Source of the DNA: Planctomycetaceae bacterium
Lineage (GTDB): Bacteria; Planctomycetota; UBA1135; GCA-002686595
Assembly: GCA_011525785.1 (NCBI GenBank)
Contig: WYBT01000023.1
Location: 1-58,348, forward strand
DNA: 58,348 nucleotides
Reading direction: 5' to 3'
Below, piece after piece: positions 49,450 to 57,951 of this stretch. Position 1 is the stretch's first letter; every line of letters begins with the position of its first letter. The notes beneath the pieces were generated by a model that ran no database searches, was not told where the DNA came from, and saw only the letters and a list, made by a program, of their open reading frames with translations. The position numbers were made by a program, and so were the translations under genes.

Positions 49450-50013
49450 TCAGCCAGCCCCGCCGGCGAGGTCCTCGAGCAGGGCGTTGCGCTGCTCGTC
49501 GTTGAGCAGCGTTCGCGCATCGATCCCGGGCAAGTCGCAGCCGATCGCGAGCGGCGCGCGACCGCCGACCGGGAACTTCACGTAGTGCACGCTCGACAGG
49601 CGCGCCTCGCCCACCTGGCGCTCGTCGAACCGCGCGTACACGCGCTCGCCGCCCGGCAACTCGGCGTACAGCCGCCACGGGAGTTCGAGCCACTCCGCCA
49701 GCTTGACCGCGCGCAGCGCCGGATCGTCGATCTCGATGAACAGCGTCGCGCCGAGTTCGCCCGGGCCGCCGAGCAACTCGTTGTAGGTCTCCAGCTCGTG
49801 CAGGATGTCGGCCTCCTTGACGATGCGCTCGATGCGCACCATCTCCTGCACCTGGTAGCGCACCGTGTCGGTGTTCTCGAACACGAGCGTGAGGTGCTCG
49901 CCGACGTGCACGCGCCGCCGCGCCTTGATGGCGAGCACGCGCGGCCGCAGAGCGTCGCGCTGCTCTTCGTAAGTGACGTAGTCGAGGATCGAGGAACGGT
50001 CGACGGGCTTCAT
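49450..50013 (-). CDS. DUF3501 family protein
   Basis: A 187-residue protein matching DUF3501 from its first residues (MKPVDRSSILDYVTYEEQRD), with the family core VRYQVQEMVRIERI and a C-terminal SVHYVKFPV...GCDLPGI. In other bacteria DUF3501 genes accompany a rubrerythrin/Fe-S-protein pair, and function is unknown. No such partner is here. ATG at 50013 fits the family start; an ATG at 50088 would add 25 residues. Neither has a clear ribosome-binding site. Confidence 0.82.
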   Translation of the reverse strand: MKPVDRSSILDYVTYEEQRDALRPRVLAIKARRRVHVGEHLTLVFENTDTVRYQVQEMVRIERIVKEADILHELETYNELLGGPGELGATLFIEIDDPALRAVKLAEWLELPWRLYAELPGGERVYARFDERQVGEARLSSVHYVKFPVGGRAPLAIGCDLPGIDARTLLNDEQRNALLEDLAGGAG

Positions 50014-50285
50014 CGAAGGGGGCGCGGCGCTGGGCTCGGCGTGCGCGAACGGCAGGACGAACGAGGAGGGCTTTGAGCCCGACAGCATACGTTCGTCGCT
50101 TCGCGATGCAGCTCTCCAGCCGGGCTCGAGCGCACGCGCTCAACCCGGCGCAGCGCTTCAACCACTGCAACTCGGCGCATTCAGCTGCTTGCGGGCCCAA
50201 GCATCGCTTCGCGCGCCACCCGCAGACTCGCGCGAACCTCGGCGCCAGCCGGCCGAAGCGGCTGCAACGCCGCTCGAGACCGGGC

Positions 50286-50564
50286 TCAGTGCTGCGCCTC
50301 GTCGAGCGCTCGACGAATCGCGGCCAGCGCCTCGGCGGCAGCGGTGCACACCTCGTTGTCGTCGTCGGAGGTGGCCTCCTCCAGCGCGGCCTGCGCCGCG
50401 ACCGCGCGCAGGCCCAGATCGCGCAGCTCTTGAGCGGCGCGGCGCCGCTGGTCCGCGCTCGGCGCCTTCAGCTCGCCCACCAGCGCCTGAACACGCCGCT
50501 CGAGTTGCGGATCGCCGCTCTGGGCGGCGGCGGGCTTCTTCTTGAGGAAATCGAACAGTCCCAT
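50286..50564 (-). CDS. small HEAT-like repeat protein
   Basis: A 92-residue protein starting MGLFDFLKKK, followed by two or three HEAT-like helical pairs (ADQRRRAAQELRDLGLRAV, NEVCTAAAEALAAIRRAL). Soluble, no signal peptide. ATG at 50564. It lies 77 bp after the DUF72 gene on the same strand. About 270 bp without a gene separates its stop from the DUF3501 start. Function unknown; possibly a protein-protein adaptor. Confidence 0.7.
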   Translation of the reverse strand: MGLFDFLKKKPAAAQSGDPQLERRVQALVGELKAPSADQRRRAAQELRDLGLRAVAAQAALEEATSDDDNEVCTAAAEALAAIRRALDEAQH

Positions 50565-50641
50565 GGGTCGTGGCGCGCGGCGATCGGCTCCTTCGCGCCG
50601 TTTCAGAGCCTAGCACGGCGCGACGCGAGAGGAACCAACCC

Positions 50642-51499
50642 CTAGCTGTGCGGACCGCTCGGGCCCGCGGCGGAGATGCGCTGCGCGAGGTCGTCGATCG
50701 TGGCCGGCGCAAAGCCCGCGAAGTGGTTGTTGGCGTAGACGTACACGCGCTGGGCGCGCTGCATCAGTTCGCGCGCCAGCTCGGCCCAACGCGCCAGCGA
50801 GGCCGACTGATCGACCACCGTCGAGTCCAGCACATCGGTCAAGGCGTCGACGCGCTTGCGATCGCCGATCAGGCGCGCATAGGCGAAGTCACAGGTCAAG
50901 AGGTCGAAGCGCCGCGCGAGGTCCGCGGGATGCGGCATGTAGGGCAGCTCGACCATCACGAAAGCCGCCGCATGTCGGCGCAGCACGGCGAGCAAGCTCT
51001 CGTCGATCCAACTCTTGTTGCGCAACTCGACGCCGTAGCGCAAGTGGCGCGGCAGTCGCGCGAGAAAGGCCTCGAGCCGCTCGAGGAACGGACCGGCTGA
51101 AGCGAAGGCGTTGCGATTGAAGTACGGGAACTGCAGCACCAACGGCCCGCATTTGTCGCCGAGCAGTTCCATCGCCGCGAGGAACTGCTCGCAGTCGCGC
51201 GCCACGTGCTCCCACACCAGCACCTTGCTCGCGTCGGGCTGCGCCGCGGCGCCGCAGTGCACGATCGAGCGCGGGAACTTCGCAGACAGCACGAAGCCCT
51301 CAGGGGTTCGCTCGCGCCAGCCCTGGACCATCGCACGACTCGGAACGCGGTAGTAGGTCACGTCGGCCTCCACCGTGTCGAAGCGCGTGGCGTAGTGGCG
51401 CAACTGCTCCGCAGGCGCGAGCCCCGCGGGGTAGAAGGTCCCGCTCCAGCCCTTCTCGGTCCAGCTCGAGCAGCCCAGGCGCAGTTCGCCGGTCGTCAT
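50642..51499 (-). CDS. DUF72 (YecE-like) TIM-barrel protein
   Basis: A 285-residue protein with all DUF72 landmarks: LRLGCSSWTEKGWSGTFYP at the N-terminus, FDTVEADVTYYRVP, TPEGFVLSAKFPRSIVH, GPLVLQFPYFNR, YGVELRNKSWID and the C-terminal VYVYANNHFAGFAP. The fold is a TIM barrel and the biochemical role is not established. ATG at 51499 lies six residues before the first conserved strand; an in-frame ATG at 51574 adds a non-conserved leader. Confidence 0.9.
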   Translation of the reverse strand: MTTGELRLGCSSWTEKGWSGTFYPAGLAPAEQLRHYATRFDTVEADVTYYRVPSRAMVQGWRERTPEGFVLSAKFPRSIVHCGAAAQPDASKVLVWEHVARDCEQFLAAMELLGDKCGPLVLQFPYFNRNAFASAGPFLERLEAFLARLPRHLRYGVELRNKSWIDESLLAVLRRHAAAFVMVELPYMPHPADLARRFDLLTCDFAYARLIGDRKRVDALTDVLDSTVVDQSASLARWAELARELMQRAQRVYVYANNHFAGFAPATIDDLAQRISAAGPSGPHS

Positions 51500-51682
51500 G
51501 GCCGCACCTGTCGGCGCGAAACCTCGACCTTCGGCCCGAGCACTCTTCGCGCTCGACCAGCGCTCGCGCTGCACAACTGCGAGACTCGCGCCGCTCGACC
51601 CAGACCGCAGGCTTCGCTCACGCGTTGCGGCCCGCGCGCGAGGCGGCGCGACGAACTCGAATCCAGCGCGGACGGCGCGTTC

Positions 51683-54076
51683 TCAGGGCTCTTCAAGTCG
51701 CTTGGCCCGCACGATGTTGGTCACCAGTCGCAGGGCCGTGCGGTCGTAGATGTGCTCGGCCGCCTTGGTGTTGCCGCCCCACCACTTCTCGCCCTGGCTC
51801 GCGCGCAGCTCGTCGAAGCCCAGCCCCATGTGGTCGAGCGCGTAGGCCTGGCGCTCCTCGACTTCCTTGATCCAGTTCGCGTTGGTCAGGCCCTGGTTGT
51901 CGAAGTGGTTCACCGAGTCGAGGATCAGGCCGTGGCCCGCGCGGAACCACACGGCCAGATTGCCGATGCCCCAGCGCGTCGCGCACTGCGGGCTGTCGAC
52001 CAGCACCTCGCAGCGCTCGCGGTCGAGCACCTCGATCAGGTGCGCACCCTCGAGGTTGTAGCGCGGCGAAACTCCGCCCGCGAACACTCCGTCGAGGTAG
52101 GCGCTGTTCAGCGCGCACGGTTCGGCGTCGACCGTGTCGACCACCTCGCTGCTGGTCGGGAACTTGCGCACCACGCCGGGGTAGACCTTCTCGATCGTCT
52201 CGTGCAACGACCAGCACGAACCGAACAGGTAGCCGCCGGTGCGAACGAACCAGGCGATGCGCTCGAGGTCCTCGGGCTCCACCTCGCCGGTGCAGTTGGA
52301 GACGTACACCGCGTGCGGGTGCAGTCCATCCTGGCGGTGCCGCGCCGCGGCCGTCATGCGGTAAGCGATCGCCTTGGCGCCCTGCTCGGACTGCTTCTTG
52401 GAGTCGGTGGGCTGATTGCGATCGTCGGCCTTCACGAGGTCGAGCACCTTCTGGATGTGGTCGCCGCGGCTGTCGAGCACCACCACGTCCAGGTCGCGGA
52501 AGACCTCCACGATGGACTGCGAGTAGCCGTACTTCTCGCGGCGCTCCTTGGCCTCCTGAGGCGTCCACATGCGCAAGCGCTTCTCGTTCTCGGCCCACCA
52601 CGCCTGCCACGGCGCCGCTTCGAGCGGGAGATCCTGGCGCGAGAGCGCGCGCAGGTAGTTCCAGGCCGAACGCGCAATGGCCGGCTCGCTGTCGCCGAGC
52701 GCGGAGATGATGTGCGGGATCGCGTCTTTCTTCGTCACGTGGGACAACCCCACGACGGCCGCGCCGCGTACGCGCCAGTCGCTCTCGCGCGACAGGCGCT
52801 TGAGCGCGGGCAGCGCCTCATCCTGGAGCGTCTTGCCGAGCGAAACGATCGCGCACACGGCGACCGTCCACTCCTTGTCCGCCGCAGCCGACTCCAGCGC
52901 GGCCAAGGCATCGGCGCCGCTGGCCTTGGCGAGCGCCACGGCGGCTTCCTCGCGCACGAGCGGGTCGGGATCCGACTTCAAACGCGCGATCACCGCAGCG
53001 AGCAGTTCGCTGTCGGACAGACCGATCGCGCTCACCAGCGAGCGCAGCGCGATGAGGCGCACGCGACCGTCGGAGTCCTTGCCGAGCAGTGCGCGCACCT
53101 TGGTCATGGCGGGCGCGTGCTTCAGCGCAGCCGAGGCGTGGATCGCCGCGGCGCGCACGCCGGCCTGAGCGTGCTCCACGCCGCGCTCGAGCGCCGCCAA
53201 GGCCGCTTCGCGCACTCCGGCCTCGGATGAGGGCGCCGCCAGGGCCGCCGCCAGCCGCTGCGCACGCGCGGCGACCGCAGCGTCGGCGTGCGCGCACAAC
53301 TCGCCCAGCGCAGCCTTCGCAGCAGCAGGGTCGGCGCTGGCGCAGGCCGCGAAGGTCGCGATCAAGCGGCGTTCGAGCACGTCGTCGACGCGCGCCTTGG
53401 CGAGGTGCTTGCTCAGCACGGGGAACGAGTCGGCGCTCGGCCGGCGGGCGCTCGCGGCGAGCGCGGCCGACGCGAGTTCGACATCGCCGCCGGAGATGTA
53501 CTCCTCGAGGGCCGCAACGCGCTCGGCCGGCGCCAGCGCGAGGATCCCACCCGCTGCCGCCACGCGTTCGGCCGCTTCCTTGGCCTTCTGCGACTTGCGC
53601 AGGTTCTTGGTCAGGGCTTCCGAGCCGACGGTGTCCGGATGTGCGGCGACCCAAGCCAGCGCAGCCCACGCGCGCAGCGCGTTCTTGCCCGCGGTCTGCT
53701 TGCCGAGCTCCTCGAGCGCCTTGGGCGCGTCGATGCGCGCGAGCGCTTGCGCCGCGGTCCGGCGGACGCGCGCGGCCGGCGCATCCAGGGCAGTCTTCAC
53801 CAGCGCTGCACTCGCGCCCTTGGCGCCGAGTTCGCCGAGCGCCTGCGCGGCCCGCTCGACCACTTCCCAGTCGCGATCGGCGAGCGCCGCGATGAGCGCC
53901 TTCTCCGCGCGCTCGAGCCCCAGCGCCTTGAGGCCGTCGACCGCGGCCACGCGCTGCTCGGCGGACTTGGACTTGATGTCCTTCTCCGGGTCGCCCTGCG
54001 CTCCCAGCAGCGCGCACGCGAGCCAACCGATCGCCAGGGCGCGGACGAGCGCTCGGCCCCAATGCCGTGAATTCAT
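51683..54076 (-). CDS. exported HEAT-repeat protein with C-terminal GATase-like (DUF4159-like) domain
   Basis: A 797-residue protein with a signal peptide (about 1-27, ending LLGAQG). At least ten HEAT repeats cover residues 30-480 (for example DWEVVERAAQALGELGAKGA, DWRVRGAAVVGLSHVTKKDA). After a Trp/Arg-rich linker comes a globular domain (about 515-797) with HAVYVSNCTGEVEPEDLERI and FVRTGGYLFGSCWSLHETI, resembling the glutamine-amidotransferase-like fold of DUF4159. No nucleophile is clear. ATG at 54076 gives the signal peptide directly. Function unknown. Confidence 0.72.
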   Translation of the reverse strand: MNSRHWGRALVRALAIGWLACALLGAQGDPEKDIKSKSAEQRVAAVDGLKALGLERAEKALIAALADRDWEVVERAAQALGELGAKGASAALVKTALDAPAARVRRTAAQALARIDAPKALEELGKQTAGKNALRAWAALAWVAAHPDTVGSEALTKNLRKSQKAKEAAERVAAAGGILALAPAERVAALEEYISGGDVELASAALAASARRPSADSFPVLSKHLAKARVDDVLERRLIATFAACASADPAAAKAALGELCAHADAAVAARAQRLAAALAAPSSEAGVREAALAALERGVEHAQAGVRAAAIHASAALKHAPAMTKVRALLGKDSDGRVRLIALRSLVSAIGLSDSELLAAVIARLKSDPDPLVREEAAVALAKASGADALAALESAAADKEWTVAVCAIVSLGKTLQDEALPALKRLSRESDWRVRGAAVVGLSHVTKKDAIPHIISALGDSEPAIARSAWNYLRALSRQDLPLEAAPWQAWWAENEKRLRMWTPQEAKERREKYGYSQSIVEVFRDLDVVVLDSRGDHIQKVLDLVKADDRNQPTDSKKQSEQGAKAIAYRMTAAARHRQDGLHPHAVYVSNCTGEVEPEDLERIAWFVRTGGYLFGSCWSLHETIEKVYPGVVRKFPTSSEVVDTVDAEPCALNSAYLDGVFAGGVSPRYNLEGAHLIEVLDRERCEVLVDSPQCATRWGIGNLAVWFRAGHGLILDSVNHFDNQGLTNANWIKEVEERQAYALDHMGLGFDELRASQGEKWWGGNTKAAEHIYDRTALRLVTNIVRAKRLEEP

Positions 54077-54169
54077 GCGGATTCCTTCGTGTGCAGCGAG
54101 CGGCGCTCGACTGGCGCGCACTCTATCACCGCAGTGCAGCGCTGCTCTGCGCCCGCGGCGGACGCGCGC

Positions 54170-55189
54170 TCACACGCCCCACATCCAGCCCAGGAACAGA
54201 GCGAAGTCCGGGCCGCTGTCGGCGAGCAGGTCCTCGTGGAACGAGAACCACCAGCGCGAGTCGGCGCCCGCGTCGCGCACGAAGCCGACGCCCAGGTCGA
54301 GGATCGGGCGATCGATCTCGCTCAGCTCGATCTCGTCCAGGAGCGGCGAGTGGAGGTCGAGCTGGAAGACCCAGCTCCAGTGCGCGCCCCAGCGCCACTC
54401 CAGGCCGTAGAACAGCTCCAATCGCTCCGGGAGGTCGAGGCCCGCGCGCGCGAGCGTCGTGGTCGTGCGCGCCTGGCCGGCGCTCGCGGCGGCGAAGTGC
54501 GTGGTCGTGTCGAAGCTGATCTCACCGCTCCATCCGACGAGCCAATCGACGCCGCCGTTGCCGCTGCCCTGCTGCTCGTCGCCGGTCGGGAGTTCGAGGC
54601 CGAGCCGCCAGGCGTTGCCCCACTGCTCGCGCTCCAGCTCGGACTCGCCGAAGGTCAGGACCAGCAGCGTGTCCCCCAGTTGCGCGCGATCGTCGCGCCA
54701 GCTCCAGGCCGTCTGCCCGTCGACTTCGATGACCGACTCGAAGCGATCCTGCGGGAACTTGTCGCGGCCCTGGTTGGGAGCGCCGATCAGGTCGTGGAAC
54801 TCCTCGATGAACTGGTCGAGGAAACCGCTCGAGCCGTACACGCCGCCGAGCGCGACCTCGAGGTCGATGCCCGGCGCCAAGCCGCGCCGCGCGCGCAGCG
54901 AACTGCGCAGCAGCTCGGCGTCGAAGGCCACGCGCGCGCCGGCCGCAGCCGAGCGCTCGAAGATGCTCGAGTAGGCGAGTTCGCCCTCGACGCGCCACTC
55001 GCCGGGCGCCTGGGTGCGCACGCTGCGCGGAGTGAAGCCGGGTTGGATCAGGGCCAGCGGATGCTGGATGCGCGTGGGCAATGGGCCGCGCACGACCAGT
55101 TCGCGCTGGGGCGGCGACGCGACGCTCGAACAGGCGCTCACCAGCGCTGCCGCGAGCGCGGCCGCGGCGATCCGCGAGGGACGTGGCAA
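54170..55189 (-). CDS. DUF3187-like outer-membrane or lipoprotein
   Basis: About 339 residues: a hydrophobic leader ending in LVSACSS (lipobox-like), then beta-rich sequence with alternating aromatic residues (GPLPTRIQHPLALIQPGF at the start, SWVFQLDLHSPLLDE, WWFSFHEDLL, end FLGWMWGV). This is typical of DUF3187 barrels, with the final aromatic residue usual for outer-membrane proteins in the strand near the C-terminus. No ATG is near. TTG at 55189 with GAGAG nine bases upstream is chosen; TTG at 55219 is possible. Function unknown. Confidence 0.7.
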   Translation of the reverse strand: MPRPSRIAAAALAAALVSACSSVASPPQRELVVRGPLPTRIQHPLALIQPGFTPRSVRTQAPGEWRVEGELAYSSIFERSAAAGARVAFDAELLRSSLRARRGLAPGIDLEVALGGVYGSSGFLDQFIEEFHDLIGAPNQGRDKFPQDRFESVIEVDGQTAWSWRDDRAQLGDTLLVLTFGESELEREQWGNAWRLGLELPTGDEQQGSGNGGVDWLVGWSGEISFDTTTHFAAASAGQARTTTTLARAGLDLPERLELFYGLEWRWGAHWSWVFQLDLHSPLLDEIELSEIDRPILDLGVGFVRDAGADSRWWFSFHEDLLADSGPDFALFLGWMWGV

Positions 55190-55274
55190 GAACCGGGACT
55201 CTCGCGGAGCGCTGGCCAAGGCGGCGCAAACTAGCGGGGCCCTGCCGCTTTGCAACCGCGGTCGAGCGACGCTC

Positions 55275-56069
55275 TCACTCGTTCTTTGCGTTCGAACCCG
55301 TGCTGGCCGCGCCCCACGGCGCGTCCGGCGTCTTACCGCGATAGCGCTCGACCGCCCGGCGCGTCGCCATTCCGTGCGCGAAGTGGAGCGGCCCCAGCAC
55401 TGCGTAGACCATTCCCGAGTAAGGGGTCCAGCGCGCATCGACCAGACTGACCGCGATCGACACCAGCCCCACGGCCGCCGAAAGAAGGTGCGAGTGCAGC
55501 GCCGACTTGGTGATCACGCGTTCGACGGAGTCCAGCTCCAACGCGGCGCGCAACTGCCAGGCGCGCGCATACAGCGCGGCGAGCACCAGGAAGATGCCCG
55601 AGAAGCCGGCGCCGTAGACCCACATCAGCCAGCGGATCTGCTCCTGCGTCTCGAACAAGGGCTGCGTTGCGCCCGCGGCGTCCGTCACGCTCCAGCCGCG
55701 GCCCAGCACCAACGCCTGATAGAGAAAACTCGCCAGGAAGCGCAGCGGGTAGACGTACAGCAGGATCAGGAACAAGAGCGCCAGGTTGAGCCAGGTCGTG
55801 GCGAGGTCCTCGAGGCCGTAGCGGCGGTGGAAGCGGAAATGGATCAACCAACACCAGGCCAGGAACGCGAAGCACACGGCGAACACCGGCACTTGGACGA
55901 ACGCCTCGCGCAGTTCGGCGAAGGTGCGCGGCGGAGAGAGCGCTACGACGATCAAGGTCAGCGCGAGCGCGAACACGGCGTCGGACAACGCTTCGATGCG
56001 CGAAACAGCGGCGCCGCGCCAGCGGAAGTCGCGTTCACCGGCCAGGAGTGCGGGCGTGCGCGAACTCAT
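55275..56069 (-). CDS. TMEM175-like (DUF1211) potassium channel family protein
   Basis: A 264-residue membrane protein with six hydrophobic segments. The family motif appears as RIEALSDAVFALALTL near residues 24-39, where most members have F-S-D; here Phe is Leu. Bacterial TMEM175 homologues are potassium channels formed as tetramers. Helix 2 shows the WCWLIHFRFHRRY pattern of the family. ATG at 56069 overlaps the uvrC stop as ATGA, so it is cotranscribed with a DNA-repair gene without obvious logic. Confidence 0.8.
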   Translation of the reverse strand: MSSRTPALLAGERDFRWRGAAVSRIEALSDAVFALALTLIVVALSPPRTFAELREAFVQVPVFAVCFAFLAWCWLIHFRFHRRYGLEDLATTWLNLALLFLILLYVYPLRFLASFLYQALVLGRGWSVTDAAGATQPLFETQEQIRWLMWVYGAGFSGIFLVLAALYARAWQLRAALELDSVERVITKSALHSHLLSAAVGLVSIAVSLVDARWTPYSGMVYAVLGPLHFAHGMATRRAVERYRGKTPDAPWGAASTGSNAKNE

Positions 56070-57916
56070 TGGTGGGGTTTCTCCATGTGCTCGACGATGC
56101 GGGCGGCGAGTTCGGGGCCGATCCCGGGCACCGCGGCGATGGCCTCGACGCTGGCCTCGCGCAGTCCGGCGACGCTGCCGAAGCGCCGGAGCAGGTCCTT
56201 GCGCTTCTTGTCCCCCACGCCGGGGATCGAGTCGATCTGCGAACGCAGGCGTCCGCGCTCCTTGCGGTGGTAGGTGATCGCGAAGCGGTGCGCTTCGTCG
56301 CGGATGCGCTCGAGCATCAAACGCGCGGGCGAGTTCTTCGCCAGCTCGATCGGCGCCTGCGCGCCCGGCAGGAACACGCGCTCCTCGACCGCGTCCTTCA
56401 CGCTCGAGCGCACCTTGCGTTCGATGCGCGCCTTGGCGAGACCGATCAGCGGCGTGTCCCAGGCGCCCGCCTCCTCGCGCGCTTCGAGCGCCTTGGCGAG
56501 TTGCGCCGCGCCTCCGTCGATCACGATCAGGTCGGGCAGGTCGTCTTCCTCGAGCCCGCGCCGCAAGCTGCGGCCGACGACCTCCTTCATCGCCGCGAAG
56601 TCGTCCTGCCCCTCGACGCCGCGCACGCGGAAGCGCCGGTAGCCGGCCTTGTCGGCGATGCCGCTGCGGAAGCGCACGCGGCTGGCGACGACGTTCGAAC
56701 CCTGGAAGTTGGAGATGTCGAAGCAGTCGATGACTTCGGGCGGGCCGTCGAGGTCGGCCAGTTCGCCGATGGCCTCGAGCGCGGACTCTTCGAAGGCCGC
56801 CTGCGCGGCGCGACCGGACAGCGCCACGCGCGCGTTCTCGCTGGCGAGGTCGAGCATGCGCTTGCGCTCGCCCGAGGACGGCACGATCAGCCGCACCGCG
56901 CCGCCGAACACGTCGAGCAGGAATTCGAGTTCGCTGGGCTCGGCCGCGAGCACGATCTCCTCGGGCCGCTCGCGCCGGCCGCCGCCGTACAGCGCGGTGA
57001 GCACGTCGTGCCACAACTCCTCGTCGGGCAGCTCCGAGCGAAAGGTGTGCGAGCGGCTCTCGCTCATGCGTCCGTCGCGGAAGGCCACGCGGTGCACGAC
57101 CGCCTCCGCGCCGCGGCGCGCAAGGCCGAGCACGTCGCGCGCGATTCGATCGCCGGGCCGCACGCCTTGGCGTTCGACCGTGCGCCGCAGAGCCGCCAAC
57201 CGGTCGCGCCAGCTCGCAGCGCGCTCGTACTCGAGTTCGGCGGCCGCGGCGCGCATGCGTTGCTCGAGCTCGCGCTCGAGTTCGGCCGTGTCGCCCGCGA
57301 GCACGCCCGCGGCGCGCTCCACCAGGACGGCGTAGTCCTCGCGCGACACCAGGCCGACGCACGGCGCGGCGCACAGCCCGATCTGGTGCTTGATGCACGC
57401 CCGCGAGCGGTTGCGGAAGACGCTGTCAGGGCAATCGCGCAGCGGCACGATGCGGTGCAGATCGCCCAGCGTGCGGCGGATCGAGCGCGCGCTCGCGAAC
57501 GGTCCGAACAGTCGCACGCGACCTTGCGCCTCGCCCGACTTGCGATCGTTCCGCGGCGAGTGCGCGCGCACGAACTTGAAGCGCGGAAACTCCTCCGCAT
57601 CCAGCCGCAGCATCAGGAACGACTTGTCGTCCTTGAGGCGGATGTTGTGCGGCGGCTGGTGGGTCTTGATCAGCGAGTCCTCGAGCAGCAGCGCTTCCTG
57701 CTCGGTGCGCGTGACGATCGTCTCGACGCTGGCTGCAACGTCCTCGAGGAAGCGGATCAGCAGTCGCCCGTCGCCGCCGGGCCGCCGGTACGAGCGCAGG
57801 CGCGACTTGAGCTTGCGCGCCTTGCCGACGTACAGCACCGCGCCGGCGTCGTCGCGGAACAGGTAGACGCCCGGCTTCTCGGGGACGTCGTCGATGGACC
57901 AGCGCGGTTCGGACAC
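56066..57916 (-). CDS. uvrC: UvrABC excinuclease subunit C
   Basis: Makes the dual incisions in nucleotide excision repair. The 616-residue product has the GIY-YIG domain (PGVYLFRDDAGAVLYVGKAR, about 13-32), the Cys-containing CIKHQIGLCAAPCVGL segment, a UVR motif (about 205-235), the RNase H-like domain starting IDCFDISNFQG, VIDGGAAQL, and a C-terminal helix-hairpin-helix pair (IPGVGDKKRKDLL, VPGIGPELA). Start is GTG at 57916; the in-frame extension upstream overlaps the neighbouring gene and is not conserved. Confidence 0.95.
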   Translation of the reverse strand: MSEPRWSIDDVPEKPGVYLFRDDAGAVLYVGKARKLKSRLRSYRRPGGDGRLLIRFLEDVAASVETIVTRTEQEALLLEDSLIKTHQPPHNIRLKDDKSFLMLRLDAEEFPRFKFVRAHSPRNDRKSGEAQGRVRLFGPFASARSIRRTLGDLHRIVPLRDCPDSVFRNRSRACIKHQIGLCAAPCVGLVSREDYAVLVERAAGVLAGDTAELERELEQRMRAAAAELEYERAASWRDRLAALRRTVERQGVRPGDRIARDVLGLARRGAEAVVHRVAFRDGRMSESRSHTFRSELPDEELWHDVLTALYGGGRRERPEEIVLAAEPSELEFLLDVFGGAVRLIVPSSGERKRMLDLASENARVALSGRAAQAAFEESALEAIGELADLDGPPEVIDCFDISNFQGSNVVASRVRFRSGIADKAGYRRFRVRGVEGQDDFAAMKEVVGRSLRRGLEEDDLPDLIVIDGGAAQLAKALEAREEAGAWDTPLIGLAKARIERKVRSSVKDAVEERVFLPGAQAPIELAKNSPARLMLERIRDEAHRFAITYHRKERGRLRSQIDSIPGVGDKKRKDLLRRFGSVAGLREASVEAIAAVPGIGPELAARIVEHMEKPHQ

Positions 57917-57951
57917 GGCTCGAGGCGGGGCCGCGGCGCAGCGGCGCGCGC

